A stretch of DNA of 64,000 nucleotides from contig JAHHIC010000032.1 in the NCBI GenBank assembly GCA_019359035.1, positions 1 to 64,000 of the forward strand, in the 5' to 3' direction. Shown here in pieces: positions 9,001 through 19,194 of this stretch. The DNA is from Scytonematopsis contorta HA4267-MV1 (GTDB lineage Bacteria > Cyanobacteriota > Cyanobacteriia > Cyanobacteriales > Nostocaceae). The first letter of the stretch is position 1; every line of letters starts with the position of its first letter. Below the pieces are notes generated by a model that worked only from the letters and a program-made list of their open reading frames with translations, made no database searches and had not been told where the DNA came from. The position numbers and the translations under genes are program-made.

Positions 9001-11317
9001 TTGGTGGAATTAATACACTATTATGTTGCAAAAGTTTAGCTAATGCAGGTATTTCTAAACAAGATGCAATAAAATCTGCACGTAAGGTAATAATTAATTT
9101 AAAGCGGTCTCCTGCATATTCTATAGCCCCTAAGAGTAATTCTAGAAATTTTTCTCGGTCTGTAGCAGGTGCTAAAGTAAAAAGTTCTTCAAACTGGTCT
9201 ACTACTAACACAATAAACGGACATGGGTGATTACGTATCCAATAAACAAAACTTTCTACTCCCAGGTGGAGTATTCCTTCTAGTTGGGGAGTGGGGAGTG
9301 GGGAGTGGGGAGTAGGGGGGGATGAGGGAGATGAGGAAGATGAGGAAGATGGGGAAATTTTGTTATTCCCAATTCCCCATTCCCAATTCCCCATTCCCAA
9401 TTCCCCATTCCCCACTCCCAATTTTTGAATCAAGGCTTCTAAAGGGTTCGCTCCGGGACGTAGGGTTTTAATTACCCATTGTTCGCTGTTGGGTATTTGT
9501 TTTCCTTGTTTTAATGCTGGAATTGCACCAGCTTGTACTACTGATGACTTACCGCTACCTGATGCTCCTATAACAGCTGTAAATGCTGATTTAGCTATTT
9601 CATGTACTATTTCTTGAGTTAAGCTTTCTCTACCGTAAAAATATTGTGTATCTTCTTCACTGAAAGCACTTAAACCCATGTAAGGACAAATACCTAAATC
9701 TAACCCTTGATTTTGTGCTTGAAAGTCGGAGTTTGCTGGTAAGATTTCGATAATTCCTTGGGTTCCAGATAACCAAATGTGTAAAGGAACTCTACTACCT
9801 GCTAATTTTATTTGTAATTGGGCTATTAGACTAGCTGCAGATAAACCATCAGGAACAGAACTGATTGTTAAAATCTTGAATAAAGTTTCCGCAAAAAATT
9901 CTGGTTCTGTATTTGGAGAAGCACAAGCAATTAAACATTGTCCTTGCTGAGAGTCTATTTGCAGGTCTTCTACCCAATTTTGTAGTGATAAACCTGCTAC
10001 TGGTAAACTTAATGCTGGATGTGCTTGAGAATAGTTGTTTATTTCTAAACAATCTAAAATCACAATTTGTTTGGCTTTACAAGAGCGTAATTGCTGCTTT
10101 AACCAAGAGCGTTTTATTCTAATATCTTCCCCAAATAATAACCATTCTCCGGCTTCTGTTTCTTCTATTTTAAATCTCAGATACAGTAAAATTGTGCCTA
10201 AATCCTGCGATGATGACTTAGACAATTGCGAATTTAGTTGTAAATGACTGGTGATAGCTTCCTTAACATCATCAGCATTTACTTTGGTGGCTTGTAAATA
10301 TTCTAATTCTCCAAATAAACCAACCTGCTTAAATAATTTACTCAACTCCAAAGTACTTTTACTTGCAGAAAGACCTTCAATCACTGTCCCCACACGACAT
10401 TGCTGTAACGCATAAGTATCTTCTTGTCTTTTACCTAAAATTAATTCTCCTACTCCCTCGACAATACGCTTCGGTGTTTGTAAAGGATATTCTCCTCTGA
10501 GTTTGGTATCACCTTTACTTTTTTTCTGTTGGTTAATTAATCTTAACTGTTGGTTAGTTTTATCTATGTATTGTAAAGTATTATGATAAACGTAACGGTA
10601 TAAACCATCTGCGGATATTATTCCTTGCGAGTCTGCGGCTTCACCCTGCAAACCACGTGTTAAATAGTAAGTAAATACCCCATGTTCTAATTCTGGAAAT
10701 TCCCAGGATTGCTGGTTATTATCGCAGGATAATAATGCATAAAATCCTTTACTTTGAGCAGCACGTTGTTGTAGTACTTCTACTAATTGCAATGTGGGAT
10801 TAAAGGTATTATCAATGTTTGTGCTTCTTAGAGTCATTCCACCGCTATGACAAGCATCCAACCAAATTAATTGGTTTTGTGCATTACAACTACCCAATAA
10901 GTGCAAAATTTCTTGCAGAGCTAAACCTGTTTTTTGTAAGTCAGATTTTTGTGTTTCTGCCAAACACAGATAAACATCCTGGGTGTTTGGTTCCAATATT
11001 CCATGTCCAGAAAAATAAAATAAAATTGTATCAGATGAGTTTGCCGCAGTGGCAATTTGTACAAGACTCTCACGTACAGATTCTAAACTTGGTGATTGTA
11101 AAGCGAAATCGTGGTGAATTTTTAAATCAATTTGTGTAAATTGCGTGGTAGCTTCTACTAATGCATCAGCCAACACTTGACAATCTTCTGCTGAGTAACG
11201 CAAGTTAGGAATTTCCTCGTCTTCATATTGCTTTACACCCACGAGTATCAACCACAACTTGGGTGTAAGCTGCTTAGCTTGATTTGAAGAACTGGTAGCG
11301 ACACTAACTGGGGACAT
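6008..11317 (-). CDS. Caspase (C14)-pseudocaspase-STAND ATPase-WD40 protein, copy 1
   Basis: About 1,769 residues from ATG 11317; an in-frame TTG three codons upstream is less likely because the conserved TATAAT is so near. Domains: caspase fold, about 20-290, with catalytic His in YFSGHG (near 105) and Cys in WLDACHSGG (near 156); a second caspase-like unit, about 370-530, without catalytic residues; STAND/NACHT-type ATPase with P-loop GASGSGKSS near 585 and Walker B LVVDQFEE near 705; a membrane-like helix near 1058-1078; and 14 WD40 repeats from about 1150, enough for two seven-bladed propellers. Such proteins sense a ligand through WD40, oligomerise with ATP and activate an effector, here probably a protease. 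A heptamer array and a hairpin repeat lie in frame. Confidence 0.9.
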   Translation of the reverse strand: MSPVSVATSSSNQAKQLTPKLWLILVGVKQYEDEEIPNLRYSAEDCQVLADALVEATTQFTQIDLKIHHDFALQSPSLESVRESLVQIATAANSSDTILFYFSGHGILEPNTQDVYLCLAETQKSDLQKTGLALQEILHLLGSCNAQNQLIWLDACHSGGMTLRSTNIDNTFNPTLQLVEVLQQRAAQSKGFYALLSCDNNQQSWEFPELEHGVFTYYLTRGLQGEAADSQGIISADGLYRYVYHNTLQYIDKTNQQLRLINQQKKSKGDTKLRGEYPLQTPKRIVEGVGELILGKRQEDTYALQQCRVGTVIEGLSASKSTLELSKLFKQVGLFGELEYLQATKVNADDVKEAITSHLQLNSQLSKSSSQDLGTILLYLRFKIEETEAGEWLLFGEDIRIKRSWLKQQLRSCKAKQIVILDCLEINNYSQAHPALSLPVAGLSLQNWVEDLQIDSQQGQCLIACASPNTEPEFFAETLFKILTISSVPDGLSAASLIAQLQIKLAGSRVPLHIWLSGTQGIIEILPANSDFQAQNQGLDLGICPYMGLSAFSEEDTQYFYGRESLTQEIVHEIAKSAFTAVIGASGSGKSSVVQAGAIPALKQGKQIPNSEQWVIKTLRPGANPLEALIQKLGVGNGELGMGNWEWGIGNNKISPSSSSSSSPSSPPTPHSPLPTPQLEGILHLGVESFVYWIRNHPCPFIVLVVDQFEELFTLAPATDREKFLELLLGAIEYAGDRFKLIITLRADFIASCLEIPALAKLLQHNSVLIPPRLSLDDYRRVIINPARQVGLKVEPELVEILLRELDRSAGDLPLLEFVLEQLWHHRVNGELTLKAYQEKLGGIKGALERSSQEVYENLDPQAQECAKWIFLSLTQLGEGTEDTRRRVNKSELIVKKYPVDLVEKTLQIFTAAKLVVMNLEEEYDENLAAGKGDFVTQQNVETVLTRSLQNGNPSVTVEVAHEILIRHWSTLRWWLEENRARLRSQRQIEQAAQLWKENNKHSDFLLQGVRFVEAEDVYIKYTDELSEDIQEFIVACLEERKRQQFLAKKQVRQRIRAISALSILGLATLGLGGLAYWKFKTALLRDVEALHDSSRANILSHQQLEALIDNVKAGRIVKQAFNVPEEVKFNAQKYLQKTLAEIKERNRLEGHEGAVTYIDISPDRKIIASASDDKTVKLWQRDGKLIHTLTGHKNDVKSVHFSPDGSTIATVSFYDGIIKIWKTSDGTEIRTIPVGATNVLSVAWSPQGNTIAVATNNKFIKILRISDGYLLSNLKTNSPYLSSIAFSPDGKTLASGNWDKGDIIQLWNISNGRLIDTLRGHTQKISTIAFSLDGTILASGGEDKTIKLWKLSDNTLIKSIPAHNGEVLSVNFSPDGKTLVSGSLDSTIKLWNAVDGSLIQTLSGHSTGVFSVKFIPNSQTLVSASGDQTVRIWKWDDALIKTIKAHKEIVYTVRFNHRGNIIASTGSDTKVKLWRAKEGSLQKELSGHQSQVYSLNFSPDGNTIASSDSSSIIKLWRITDNSLITDLKGHTSEVNSVSFSPDGKILASASRDKTVKLWDVNSRKIIHTLKGHEKEVLSVVFSPKGDIVASTGKDNSIKIWRVKDGELLQDIKDHTNMVNSLSFNPEGDILASASTDKTIKLWKISDSIHLLQTLTGHQDAVWGVAFSPDGQIIASGSSDNTVKLWSLNGIELQTLEGHSNWVTNVSFNPNGKTLASSSVDGSIKIWDVSNIKLQTSDLNNLLVRSCDWLHDYLKNNPKVSREDKRSCF
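8469..8498. repeat. GTAGAGACC-type hairpin repeat inside the caspase-STAND gene
   Basis: A 30-bp inverted repeat, TGTAGAGACCG...CGGTCTCTACA, lies in the coding sequence and encodes residues around [10 protein letters not shown], just before the conserved block [17 protein letters not shown]. The same protein position in copy 2 (14423-14450) holds another member of the family. Confidence 0.75.
9285..9423. repeat. In-frame STRR heptamer array in caspase-STAND gene
   Basis: GGGGAGT heptamers followed by inverted CCCCATTC/CCCAATT heptamers lie inside the ATPase domain between the P-loop and Walker B. They encode a Gly/Asn/Trp-rich, then Ser/Pro-rich insert (about residues 637-681). Copy 2 has a similar array at 15234-15380. 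Confidence 0.8.
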
Positions 11318-11340
11318 ATAAATCAAACTCTGGGGTATAT

Positions 11341-11346
11341 ATTATA
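11341..11346 (-). promoter_or_regulatory. TATAAT -10 element of caspase-STAND gene, copy 1
   Basis: Read on the minus strand, a perfect TATAAT within GTATAATATATAC lies 24 bp upstream of ATG 11317. The same block with TTTTCCT in front is conserved upstream of copy 2 (17285-17290). This implies a 5' leader of under 20 nt. No good -35 hexamer is evident. Confidence 0.5.
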
Positions 11347-11398
11347 CAGGAAAATTGAAAATATGAAAATAACGGGTGATATTGACCACCTGTAGACC

Positions 11399-11428
11399 TG
11401 TAGAGACGTTACATGTAACGTCTCTACA
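11399..11428. repeat. Hairpin repeat, GTAGAGACGTTACATG variant
   Basis: A perfect 30-bp palindrome, TGTAGAGACGTTACA...TCTCTACA, between the promoter of caspase copy 1 and the leader of the second peptide gene. It has the same sequence as the copy at 23544-23573. Confidence 0.75.
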
Positions 11429-11481
11429 TTTATTTCGTGGATACATTATTCTGTCTATAACCCTGGTGGGGTTTTTATTTT

Positions 11482-11682
11482 TTTGAAAAACTTTTTATAA
11501 CGACTGCATAAAGTGAGACAAGCACCCCTAATTACTTAATGAAGGGTGATAAACAACCTTGTTAAAAAGTTCCTAAATTAATTGGTAAATTACCGTTTTC
11601 GTAGGGAACTAAAACAGCATAAAAGTAAAGGTATACACAAAGTCCTAATCTCATTTTACGATTAACAAACAGGAGAAAAAAA
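11482..11682 (+). promoter_or_regulatory. Conserved promoter/leader of the peptide gene, copy 2
   Basis: Counterpart of 5330-5541, aligned almost end to end with small gaps: ACTTTTTATAACGACTGCAT at the start, GAAGGGTGATAA in the middle, AGGTATACACAAAG near the end and a purine-rich ribosome site before ATG 11683. Confidence 0.55.
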
Positions 11683-11838
11683 ATGAAAAAAGAATTTTTC
11701 AGTGTAGCAACTCAGGATAGCCAACAAAACAAAGGCATCCAATCTACTTCAAATGTGCAAGATAAAACGGAGAATGGTAAGAATTTTAAAGAAACCATTC
11801 GAGCAGTTGGACCTGCAACAGAACCACCACCTCCATAA
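11683..11838 (+). CDS. Small peptide, partner of caspase-STAND protein (copy 2)
   Basis: A 51-residue peptide starting MKKEFFSVATQDSQQ and ending RAVGPATEPPPP. The first eight residues match the 150-residue peptide at 5542 (MKEEFFSV), and the last dozen resemble one degraded copy of its repeat (GPIQPASEPVPP against GPATEPPPP). The ribosome site AGGAG lies 8 bp upstream, in a leader conserved with copy 1. Hydrophilic, with no signal peptide and no cysteine. It points toward the second caspase-STAND gene, 116 bp away, exactly as copy 1 does. Translation is inferred from conserved leader, start motif and orientation; no family is recognised. Confidence 0.6.
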   Translation: MKKEFFSVATQDSQQNKGIQSTSNVQDKTENGKNFKETIRAVGPATEPPPP

Positions 11839-11954
11839 TAAGAATAAGTTTATAGATGCAGAACCTGTTCTTCGTCGTACATAAATAACTGTTTCATATT
11901 TAGTACATTGCTGCAAAAGTAATTATCCTGTTTAAAGCTGCTTCTTTGAGTATT

Positions 11955-14900
11955 TTACTCACTCAAATCTGGACATAAATAATGTTTATCTTGACGACTC
12001 ATTTTAGAGTTATTTTTTAAATAATCATGTAGCCAACCACAACTGCGAGCCAAAAGACTATTTAAGTCTAAGGTTTGCAGTTTTACACTAGACATCCGCC
12101 ACAATTTAATTGTACCATCTTGGCTACTAGAAGCAAGAATTTTACCATCAGGGCTAAAGCTAGCATTTGTAACCACGTCGCTATGCCCTTCGAGGGTTTT
12201 AAGCTCAATACCATTGGGACTCCAAAGTCTTACTGTATTGTCACTACTCGTTGACACGATTATTCTACCATCAGGGCTAAAAGCTATTCCCCAAACTGCA
12301 CCTATATGTCCTCTCAAAGTTTGCCACAAAGTCCCATCCATAATTCTCCAGATTTTGATACTTGTATCTGTACTGGCTGAAGCTAAAATATCACCTTGAG
12401 GGCTAAAACTTAGACTATTGATGGTATCTGTATGACCTTTGAAGGTATGTAATAATTTTCCATCTTTTACTCGCCAAATTTTAATAGTATTGTCTCTACT
12501 ACCGGAAGCAATAATATCTCCTTTAGGGCTAAAAACTACGCTTAAGACTTCCTTTTCGTGACCCTTTAAGGTTTTGATGATAGTGTGAGTATTTGCGTCC
12601 CAAAGTTTCACAGTTTTATCGCGACTACCCGAAACAATTATTTTACCATCAGGACTAAAACTAACACTGTTAACTTCATTGGTATGACCTTTCAGGTCTG
12701 CTATAAAAAAATTATCACTCATTCTCCATAATTTAATTAAGGATTTACTATCAGCTGAAGCTAAAATACTTCCATCAGGGCTATAGTTTAAGCTATAAAC
12801 TTCATTTTTGTGCCCTACCAGTATTTTTTTCAAATTTCCATCTGGGACTTGCCGCAATTTTACTGTTTTATCACTACCTACAGAAGCAATAATATTTCTT
12901 GAAGGGTCAAATCTAACTGAATAAACTTTTCCTTCATGCGCTTTAATAGTTTTAATTAAAGCATCATTTCGCTGCCAAATTCTCACAGTTTGGTCAGCAC
13001 CAACTGAAACTAAAGCCTGATTGCTTTTATCTGGAATAAATTTTGCACTATAAGCAGCAATAAGGTTACCGGATAAAGTTTGTAGAAGACTACCATCTCT
13101 TGTGTCCCAAAGTTTAATAGTACTATCAAAACTACTTGAGACAAGGGTTTTTCCATCAGGACTAAAGTTGACATTCAAGACTTGATTATTATGAGCAAGA
13201 ATAGACCGAACTAAAGTATTATCACTAAGTTTCCAAAGTTTAATGGTTTTATCATCACTACCGGAAGCAAGAATCTTTCCATTTGGACTAAACGCAATTC
13301 CACGAACTTGCTTGTTATGTCCCTTTAATGTATGAATTAAACGACCATCTTTAGGACTCCAAAGTTTAATAGTCTTATCCCAACCTCCAGAAGCTAAAAT
13401 TTCACCATCGGGACTAAATTTGACAGCACGTACATAATTATTATGTCCTTTAAGAGTGGAGATTAAACTACCATCACTAACTCTAAAAATTTTAATTACA
13501 TTATCCATCGCAACAGCTATCGTATTTCCTTGTGGTGACCAATCGACGCTAAAAATAAACTTAGCATTGCCTTTAATTGTTCTAATATTAGTCCCGTCAC
13601 TCGTTTTCCATAATTTTACTGTACCATCCCAGCTAGCAGTCGCAATCATATTCCCATCAGGACTAAAACTAACACTTTTGACTTCAGCTTTATGTTCCTT
13701 TAATGTGCGAATCAGCTTACCATCTTTTTGCCATAATTTTACAGTAAAATCATCACTTGCAGAAGCAATTATATTACCATTGGGACTAATATCTACACTA
13801 GTTATTGCTGCTTCATGTCCCTTTAAACGGTTAACTTCCTGAATTTCTGCAAGAATTTTTTGTAAAGAATTGACTGTTTTAAATCGAACATCTTCTGGCA
13901 CATTAATTGTTTGTTCTATTCTCCTTCCTGCTTTCACTGTATCCATCAATGCTTCCAGTTGTTGATGAGACAAAAGATTTGCTCTTGCAGACTCATTAAA
14001 ACCTTCAACATCTCGTAATTGAGCAGTTTTAAATTTCCAGTAAGCGAATCCACCCATCCCAAGTGTGGCTACACCTAAAATACTCAATGCACTTATAGCT
14101 CTTCTTCTTTGTCGAACTCGTTTTTGTGCTAAAAACTGCTGTCGTTTTCTTTCCTCTAAACAAACGACAATAAATTCTTGTATATCCTCCGAAAGCTCAT
14201 TTGTATATTTAATATAAATATCTTCTGCTTCCACTAAACGCACACCCTGGAGTAAAAAATCAGAGTGCTGATTATTTTGTTTCCAAAGTTGTGCAGCTTG
14301 TTCAATTTGCCGTTGGGAACGTAACCTCGCTCTATTTTCTTCTAACCACCAACGTAGCGTAGACCAGTGACGAATCAATATTTCATGAGCAACCTCTACC
14401 GTTACCGAAGGGTTCCCAGCCGGTAGAGACGCGATTAATCGCGTCTCTACATTTTGCGTGCCAGAATCACCTTTTCCTGCTGCTAATAATTCCTCATCTT
14501 CTTCTAAATTCATTACTACTAATTTAGCAGCAGTAAAGATTTGCAAGGTTTTTTCTACTAAATCTACAGGATATTTTTTGACTATCAATTCTGATTTATT
14601 TACCCTTCGTCGAGTATCTTCTGTACCCTCTCCCAGTTGGGTTAAAGACAGAAAAATCCATTTAGCACATTCCTGCGCTTGGGGGTCTAAATTTTCGTAA
14701 ACTTCTTGAGACGAACGTTCTAATGCTCCTTTTATTCCACCAAGTTTTTCTTGATAAGCTGATAGAGTTAATTCACTATTAACACGATGATGCCATAATT
14801 GTTCTAAAACAAATTCTAATAAAGGCAAATCTCCAGCAGAACGGTCTAACTCTCGTAATAAAATCTCTACTAATTCCGGTTCTACTTTTAATCCTACTTG

Positions 14901-17261
14901 TCTTGCTGGATTTATGATTACACGTCGATAATCATCTAAGCTCAGCTTCGGTGGAATTAGTACGGTATTATCTTGCAACAGTTTAGCTAATGCAGGTATT
15001 TCTAAACAAGACGCAATAAAGTCTGCACGTAAAGTAATAATTAATTTAAAACGGTCTCCTGCATATTCCACAGCCCCTAAGAGTAATTCTAGAAATTTTT
15101 CTCGGTCTGTAGCAGGTGCTAAAGTAAAAAGTTCCTCGAATTGGTCTACCACCAACACAATAAACGGACATGTGTGATTGCGTATCCAATAAACAAAACT
15201 TTCTACTCCCAGATGAAGTATCCCTTCTAGTTGAGGAGTGGGGAGTGGGGAGTGGGGAGTAGGGGGGGATGAGGAAGATGGGGAAGATGGGGAAATTTTG
15301 TTATTCCACATTCCCAACTCCCCATTCCCCACTCCCAACTCCCCATTCCCCATTCGCAACTCCCCACTCCCCACTCCCAATTTCTGAACCAAGGCTTCTA
15401 AGGGGTTCGCTCCAGGACGTATGGTTTTGATTACCCACTGTTCGCTGTTGGGTATTTGTTTTCCTTGTTTTAATACTGGAATTGCACCTGCTTGTACTAC
15501 TGACGATTTTCCGCTACCTGAAGCTCCTATAACAGTTGTAAATGCGGAGTTGGCTATTTTATGTACTAGTTCTTGGGTTAATATTTCTCTACCATAAAAA
15601 TATTGTGCATCTTCTTCACAGAAAGCACTTAAACCCATGTAAGGACAAATACCTAAATCTAAACCTTGGTTTTGTGCTTTAAAATCAGAAGTTACTGGTA
15701 AAATTTCAATAATACCTTGAGTTCCAGATAACCAATTATGTAAAGGAACCCTGCTACCTGCTAATTCAAATTGCAATTGGGCTATTAAGCTAGCAGCAGA
15801 TAAGCCATCTGGAACAGAACCGATTGTCAAAATTTTGAATAAAGTTTCCGCAAATAGCTCTGGTTCTGTGCTTGGAGAAGTACAAGCAATTAAACACTGT
15901 CCTTGCTGGGAGTCTATTTGTAAGTCTTCTACCCAATTTTCTAGTGATAAACCTGCTGTTAATTGTGTTTTATCACGGTTGTTTATTTCTAAACAATCTA
16001 AAATCACGATTTGTTTTGCTTTACAACTTCGTAGTTGCTGCCTTAACCAAGAACGTTTTATTCTAATATCTTCCCCAAATAATAACCATTCTCCTGCTTC
16101 AGTTTCTTCAATTTTAAATCGGAGATAAAGTAAAATGGTTCCACAATCTTGTGATGTTGACTTGTGTAATTGTAAATTTGGGTGCAAATAACGAGTGATA
16201 CAGTCTCGGACATCATCAGCATTTACTTTAGTAGCTTGTAAATATTCTAATTCTCCAAATAAACCAACCTGTTTAAATAATTTACTCACTTCCAAAGTAC
16301 TTTTACTTGCAGAAAGACCTTCAATAACTACCCCAACACGACATTGCTGTAAAGCATAAGTCTCTTCTTGTCTTTTTCCTAAAATTAACTCTCCTACCCC
16401 TTCAACAATACGTTTCGGTGTTTGTAAAGGATATTCACCGAAAAGTTGGGTATCACCTTTGCTTTTTTTCTGTTGGTTAATTAATCTTAGCTGTTGGTTC
16501 GTTTTATCTATATATTGTAAAGTATTATGATAAACGTAACGGTATAAACCATCTGCTGATATAGTCCCTTGTGAGTCTGCTGCTTCACCTTGCAAACCAC
16601 GTGTTAAATAATAAGTAAATACCCCGTGCTCTAATTCAGGAAATTCCCAAGATTGTTGATTATTATCGCAGGATAATAAAGCATAGAATCCTTTACTTTG
16701 AGCAGCACGTTGTTGTAATACTTCTACTAATTGCAATGTCGGGTTGAGTGAGTTATCAACATTTGCACTTCTTAGGGTCATTCCACCGCTATGACAAGCA
16801 TCTAACCAAATTAATTGGTTTTGTGCATTACAACTACCTAATAAGTGTAAAATTTCTTTCAGAGCTAAACCCGTTTTTTGTAAGTGAGATTTTTGCGTTT
16901 CTGCCAAGCACAGGTAAACATCCTGCGTGTTTGCTTCCAACATCCCATGTCCAGAAAAATAAAATAGGATTGTATCAGATGAGTTTGCAGCAGTCGCAAT
17001 TTGGACAAGACTCTCACGTACAGATTCTAAACATGGCGATTGTAAAGCAAAATCGTGGTGAATTTTTAAATCTATTTGTGTAAATTGTGTGGTGGCTTCC
17101 ACTAGAGCATCAGCTAGAACTTGGCAATCTTCCGCTGAATAACGTAGGTTGGAAATTTGCTCGTCTTCATATTGCTTTACACCCACAAGTATTAACCACA
17201 ACTTAGGTGGAAGTTGTTTAGCTTGATTTGAATAACTGGTAGCGACACTAACTGGGGACAT
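11955..17261 (-). CDS. Caspase (C14)-pseudocaspase-STAND ATPase-WD40 protein, copy 2
   Basis: About 1,768 residues from ATG 17261 (a TTG three codons earlier is in frame). It is a close paralog of the 6008-11317 product over its whole length: active-site YFSGHGM and WLDACHSGG, a second caspase-like unit with LDCLEINN in place of the Cys motif, P-loop [17 protein letters not shown], a hydrophobic helix before the propellers and 14 WD40 repeats. The protease and ATPase parts are nearly identical; the WD40 blades and C-terminal tail (ending CPDLSE) differ most, as expected if the sensor is diverging. It carries its own hairpin and heptamer insertions at the same two positions as copy 1. A signalling or defence protease is inferred. 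Confidence 0.9.
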   Translation of the reverse strand: MSPVSVATSYSNQAKQLPPKLWLILVGVKQYEDEQISNLRYSAEDCQVLADALVEATTQFTQIDLKIHHDFALQSPCLESVRESLVQIATAANSSDTILFYFSGHGMLEANTQDVYLCLAETQKSHLQKTGLALKEILHLLGSCNAQNQLIWLDACHSGGMTLRSANVDNSLNPTLQLVEVLQQRAAQSKGFYALLSCDNNQQSWEFPELEHGVFTYYLTRGLQGEAADSQGTISADGLYRYVYHNTLQYIDKTNQQLRLINQQKKSKGDTQLFGEYPLQTPKRIVEGVGELILGKRQEETYALQQCRVGVVIEGLSASKSTLEVSKLFKQVGLFGELEYLQATKVNADDVRDCITRYLHPNLQLHKSTSQDCGTILLYLRFKIEETEAGEWLLFGEDIRIKRSWLRQQLRSCKAKQIVILDCLEINNRDKTQLTAGLSLENWVEDLQIDSQQGQCLIACTSPSTEPELFAETLFKILTIGSVPDGLSAASLIAQLQFELAGSRVPLHNWLSGTQGIIEILPVTSDFKAQNQGLDLGICPYMGLSAFCEEDAQYFYGREILTQELVHKIANSAFTTVIGASGSGKSSVVQAGAIPVLKQGKQIPNSEQWVIKTIRPGANPLEALVQKLGVGSGELRMGNGELGVGNGELGMWNNKISPSSPSSSSPPTPHSPLPTPQLEGILHLGVESFVYWIRNHTCPFIVLVVDQFEELFTLAPATDREKFLELLLGAVEYAGDRFKLIITLRADFIASCLEIPALAKLLQDNTVLIPPKLSLDDYRRVIINPARQVGLKVEPELVEILLRELDRSAGDLPLLEFVLEQLWHHRVNSELTLSAYQEKLGGIKGALERSSQEVYENLDPQAQECAKWIFLSLTQLGEGTEDTRRRVNKSELIVKKYPVDLVEKTLQIFTAAKLVVMNLEEDEELLAAGKGDSGTQNVETRLIASLPAGNPSVTVEVAHEILIRHWSTLRWWLEENRARLRSQRQIEQAAQLWKQNNQHSDFLLQGVRLVEAEDIYIKYTNELSEDIQEFIVVCLEERKRQQFLAQKRVRQRRRAISALSILGVATLGMGGFAYWKFKTAQLRDVEGFNESARANLLSHQQLEALMDTVKAGRRIEQTINVPEDVRFKTVNSLQKILAEIQEVNRLKGHEAAITSVDISPNGNIIASASDDFTVKLWQKDGKLIRTLKEHKAEVKSVSFSPDGNMIATASWDGTVKLWKTSDGTNIRTIKGNAKFIFSVDWSPQGNTIAVAMDNVIKIFRVSDGSLISTLKGHNNYVRAVKFSPDGEILASGGWDKTIKLWSPKDGRLIHTLKGHNKQVRGIAFSPNGKILASGSDDKTIKLWKLSDNTLVRSILAHNNQVLNVNFSPDGKTLVSSSFDSTIKLWDTRDGSLLQTLSGNLIAAYSAKFIPDKSNQALVSVGADQTVRIWQRNDALIKTIKAHEGKVYSVRFDPSRNIIASVGSDKTVKLRQVPDGNLKKILVGHKNEVYSLNYSPDGSILASADSKSLIKLWRMSDNFFIADLKGHTNEVNSVSFSPDGKIIVSGSRDKTVKLWDANTHTIIKTLKGHEKEVLSVVFSPKGDIIASGSRDNTIKIWRVKDGKLLHTFKGHTDTINSLSFSPQGDILASASTDTSIKIWRIMDGTLWQTLRGHIGAVWGIAFSPDGRIIVSTSSDNTVRLWSPNGIELKTLEGHSDVVTNASFSPDGKILASSSQDGTIKLWRMSSVKLQTLDLNSLLARSCGWLHDYLKNNSKMSRQDKHYLCPDLSE
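14423..14450. repeat. GTAGAGACGCGATTAATC hairpin inside caspase-STAND copy 2
   Basis: A perfect palindrome in coding sequence, encoding residues around [10 protein letters not shown], at the same protein position as the hairpin in copy 1 but with a different central sequence, so one copy was replaced or the two have drifted with paired changes. Confidence 0.75.
15234..15380. repeat. In-frame STRR heptamer array in caspase-STAND copy 2
   Basis: GGGGAGT heptamers, a GATGGGGAA block, then CCCCATTC/CCCCACTC heptamers in the other orientation, encoding a Gly/Asn/Glu-rich then Ser/Pro-rich insert in the ATPase domain. Unit number and order differ from copy 1 although the site is the same. Confidence 0.8.
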
Positions 17262-17284
17262 ATAAATCAAAATATGTAGTATAT

Positions 17285-17290
17285 ATTATA
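17285..17290 (-). promoter_or_regulatory. TATAAT -10 element of caspase-STAND gene, copy 2
   Basis: The minus-strand TATAAT, in TTTTCCTGTATAATATATAC, is 24 bp upstream of ATG 17261 and conserved with copy 1. Confidence 0.5.
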
Positions 17291-17334
17291 CAGGAAAAAT
17301 AAAAATATTAAAATTGCTGGTTATATTAACGACC

Positions 17335-17860
17335 TGTAGAGAAGCGTTCACAAGGTGTGCCGCTTCGGCATAATTTTCCGTCTCTACATTTAACGAAAAT
17401 ATGTTTCTATAATTCACATATTTTCTCCGATTCCTGTAGATATACATAGATATAACTATAATGATTTATGCAGGCTTTTTTGAGTGCCGTTGAATTTTGA
17501 CTTGGATTTTTGTATTTATTCCCAGCTAATTTAAATGTGTAAAAAGTGTTTGGTTGCGCTTCACTAAATTTAATACAGGGAACATTAGCCTGTTGATAAT
17601 CCCATAAGACCGCTTCCGTAGTTCAATCCCGTAATATTTGTAATAAAAAATACAATTTTAATTATTGATTTTGGTGAAAGCACAATTTGTGAGAATGATA
17701 ATTTTATTACAACCGTAATACTGCTTGTAATCGCTATTACACTACCTAGAGTTAAAGAATTTACAATGAATTGGAACATGTGTCTAACGCAGTGTAGTAA
17801 ATTTTGTAAAGCGTTATTTAACGTCTTTACTCAATTACCTATGTCAGTAGTTAAAAATCT
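17335..17860. other. Intergenic region with a modified hairpin repeat
   Basis: At 17335-17388 a GTAGAGA...TCTCTAC hairpin carries an internal GTGCCGCTTCGGCAT unit, a second small repeat also seen at 36455-36478. The rest is AT-rich, separates the divergent caspase copy 2 and sigma-factor genes, and shows no convincing small gene. Confidence 0.45.
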
Positions 17861-19051
17861 ATGCATCCCCGAAACGGCATTATTGAAACTTTCTCCACTT
17901 TCCTAGAATTTGACGCGGACAATTTTCGTAGATGGGCTACAGACGGTCGCTTGCGTCGCAGTATGGAAACTAACCTCAAAACCCTACCCCAAGAGTCCTC
18001 TGAAAATTATTGGGCACTTTACTGGTACAATGTTACTCAACAGGAAAGCCCAAGAGCGATTCTTGCCAAGCAACACTTAACTGCTTACTTCCAAGAACCT
18101 TGTTACTGGACATCGCAAAAAGCCGCTGCGAGTTTTAAAAGCAATCAGTACAGTTTATCTGACTGCTTTCAAATAGCTATATCCAAGATTGATAAAATTC
18201 TCAAGGGTTTTGACCCTAATCAAGGTTCTATTCTGAAAAACTATGCTGGTGTAATTTTTGCCAGCGCAATTCGCGAAACCCTTCGTCAACGTCATGAGGT
18301 AGATATTTGTACAGAGTGGGGATTGTTACGGAAAATTAGCCAAAAACGCTTAATTGAGGCTTTGGAAGCAGCGGGTTTGCCTAAAGACACAATTAATAGT
18401 TACGTTATTGCCTGGAATTGTTTTAAAACTTTGTATGTTCCTAATCAAGTAAGTGCAACCCGTCAACTCACAAAACCAGATAATCAAACTTGGTCAGCAA
18501 TAACACAAACTTATAACAATCAAACTAACTCTTCCCTCACCCCCCAAATTTTAGAAAATTGGTTGCTAGCTTGTGCAAAACATGGACGCAATTATCTTTA
18601 TCCAAAGACAACTTCGATTAACATTTCCGCGTCCGGGGATGACTCTAGCGAGTGGGTGGATAACATTGCTGGTGCGGAAACTGACTCCCCGCTTTCCCAA
18701 ATTATGTCTCAAGAAGAGGAAGCAAATAAAGCTTGTTTGTTAGTTCAAATGCGAGAAGTGTTGTTAGCCGCACTCACTGAATTGGAACCCCAAGCAAAAG
18801 AAATCCTGCAATTTTACTATGTCCAAGGGTTAACTCAGCAACAAATTGCTCAACAAATGCAAATTCAACAATATACGGTTTCCCGACGTTTAACTAAAGC
18901 TAGAGAAACTTTATTGCGAAATTTAGCAAAATGGAGTCAACAAAACCTGCATATGCAAATCTCATCAGACATATTAAAAGGCATGAGCGCTGTTATGGAG
19001 GAATGGTTACAAGCTTACTACAAATCCTCTGGCAATAGTGTGGAGTGTTGA
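17861..19051 (+). CDS. Sigma-70 family RNA polymerase sigma factor (cyanobacterial type)
   Basis: A 396-residue protein. The C-terminal 70 residues are a typical sigma region 4: LEPQAKEILQFYYVQGLTQQ, a helix-turn-helix QIAQQMQIQQYTVSRRLTKA and RETLL. The N-terminal part (FSTFLEFDADNFRRWATDGRLRRSM onward) is the domain seen in cyanobacterial sigma-like proteins that sit upstream of DUF1822 genes. Start: MHPRNGIIETF matches the common start of these proteins; no clear ribosome site. It precedes DUF1822 (144-bp gap) and DUF4870 genes, a recurring cyanobacterial arrangement. The genes it controls are unknown. Confidence 0.85.
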   Translation: MHPRNGIIETFSTFLEFDADNFRRWATDGRLRRSMETNLKTLPQESSENYWALYWYNVTQQESPRAILAKQHLTAYFQEPCYWTSQKAAASFKSNQYSLSDCFQIAISKIDKILKGFDPNQGSILKNYAGVIFASAIRETLRQRHEVDICTEWGLLRKISQKRLIEALEAAGLPKDTINSYVIAWNCFKTLYVPNQVSATRQLTKPDNQTWSAITQTYNNQTNSSLTPQILENWLLACAKHGRNYLYPKTTSINISASGDDSSEWVDNIAGAETDSPLSQIMSQEEEANKACLLVQMREVLLAALTELEPQAKEILQFYYVQGLTQQQIAQQMQIQQYTVSRRLTKARETLLRNLAKWSQQNLHMQISSDILKGMSAVMEEWLQAYYKSSGNSVEC

Positions 19052-19194
19052 GTTTGCTGAGTTTGGTGTGCGAAGTGCGTGTTCGTATGCTAAATTATTT
19101 TGATTTTTAGTCCCGTGACAAAAACCCGGGGTAGGCAACTCCCTGGTGCATCTCCCAATCCATACTACAATTCACTTTCCCCGGAGAAACTACT

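Noticed and set aside
5542-11838. Peptides as gasdermin-like pore formers or RiPP precursors
   Set aside because: They are too short and Pro/Arg-rich for gasdermins, and there is no double-Gly leader, Cys-rich core or maturation enzyme nearby.
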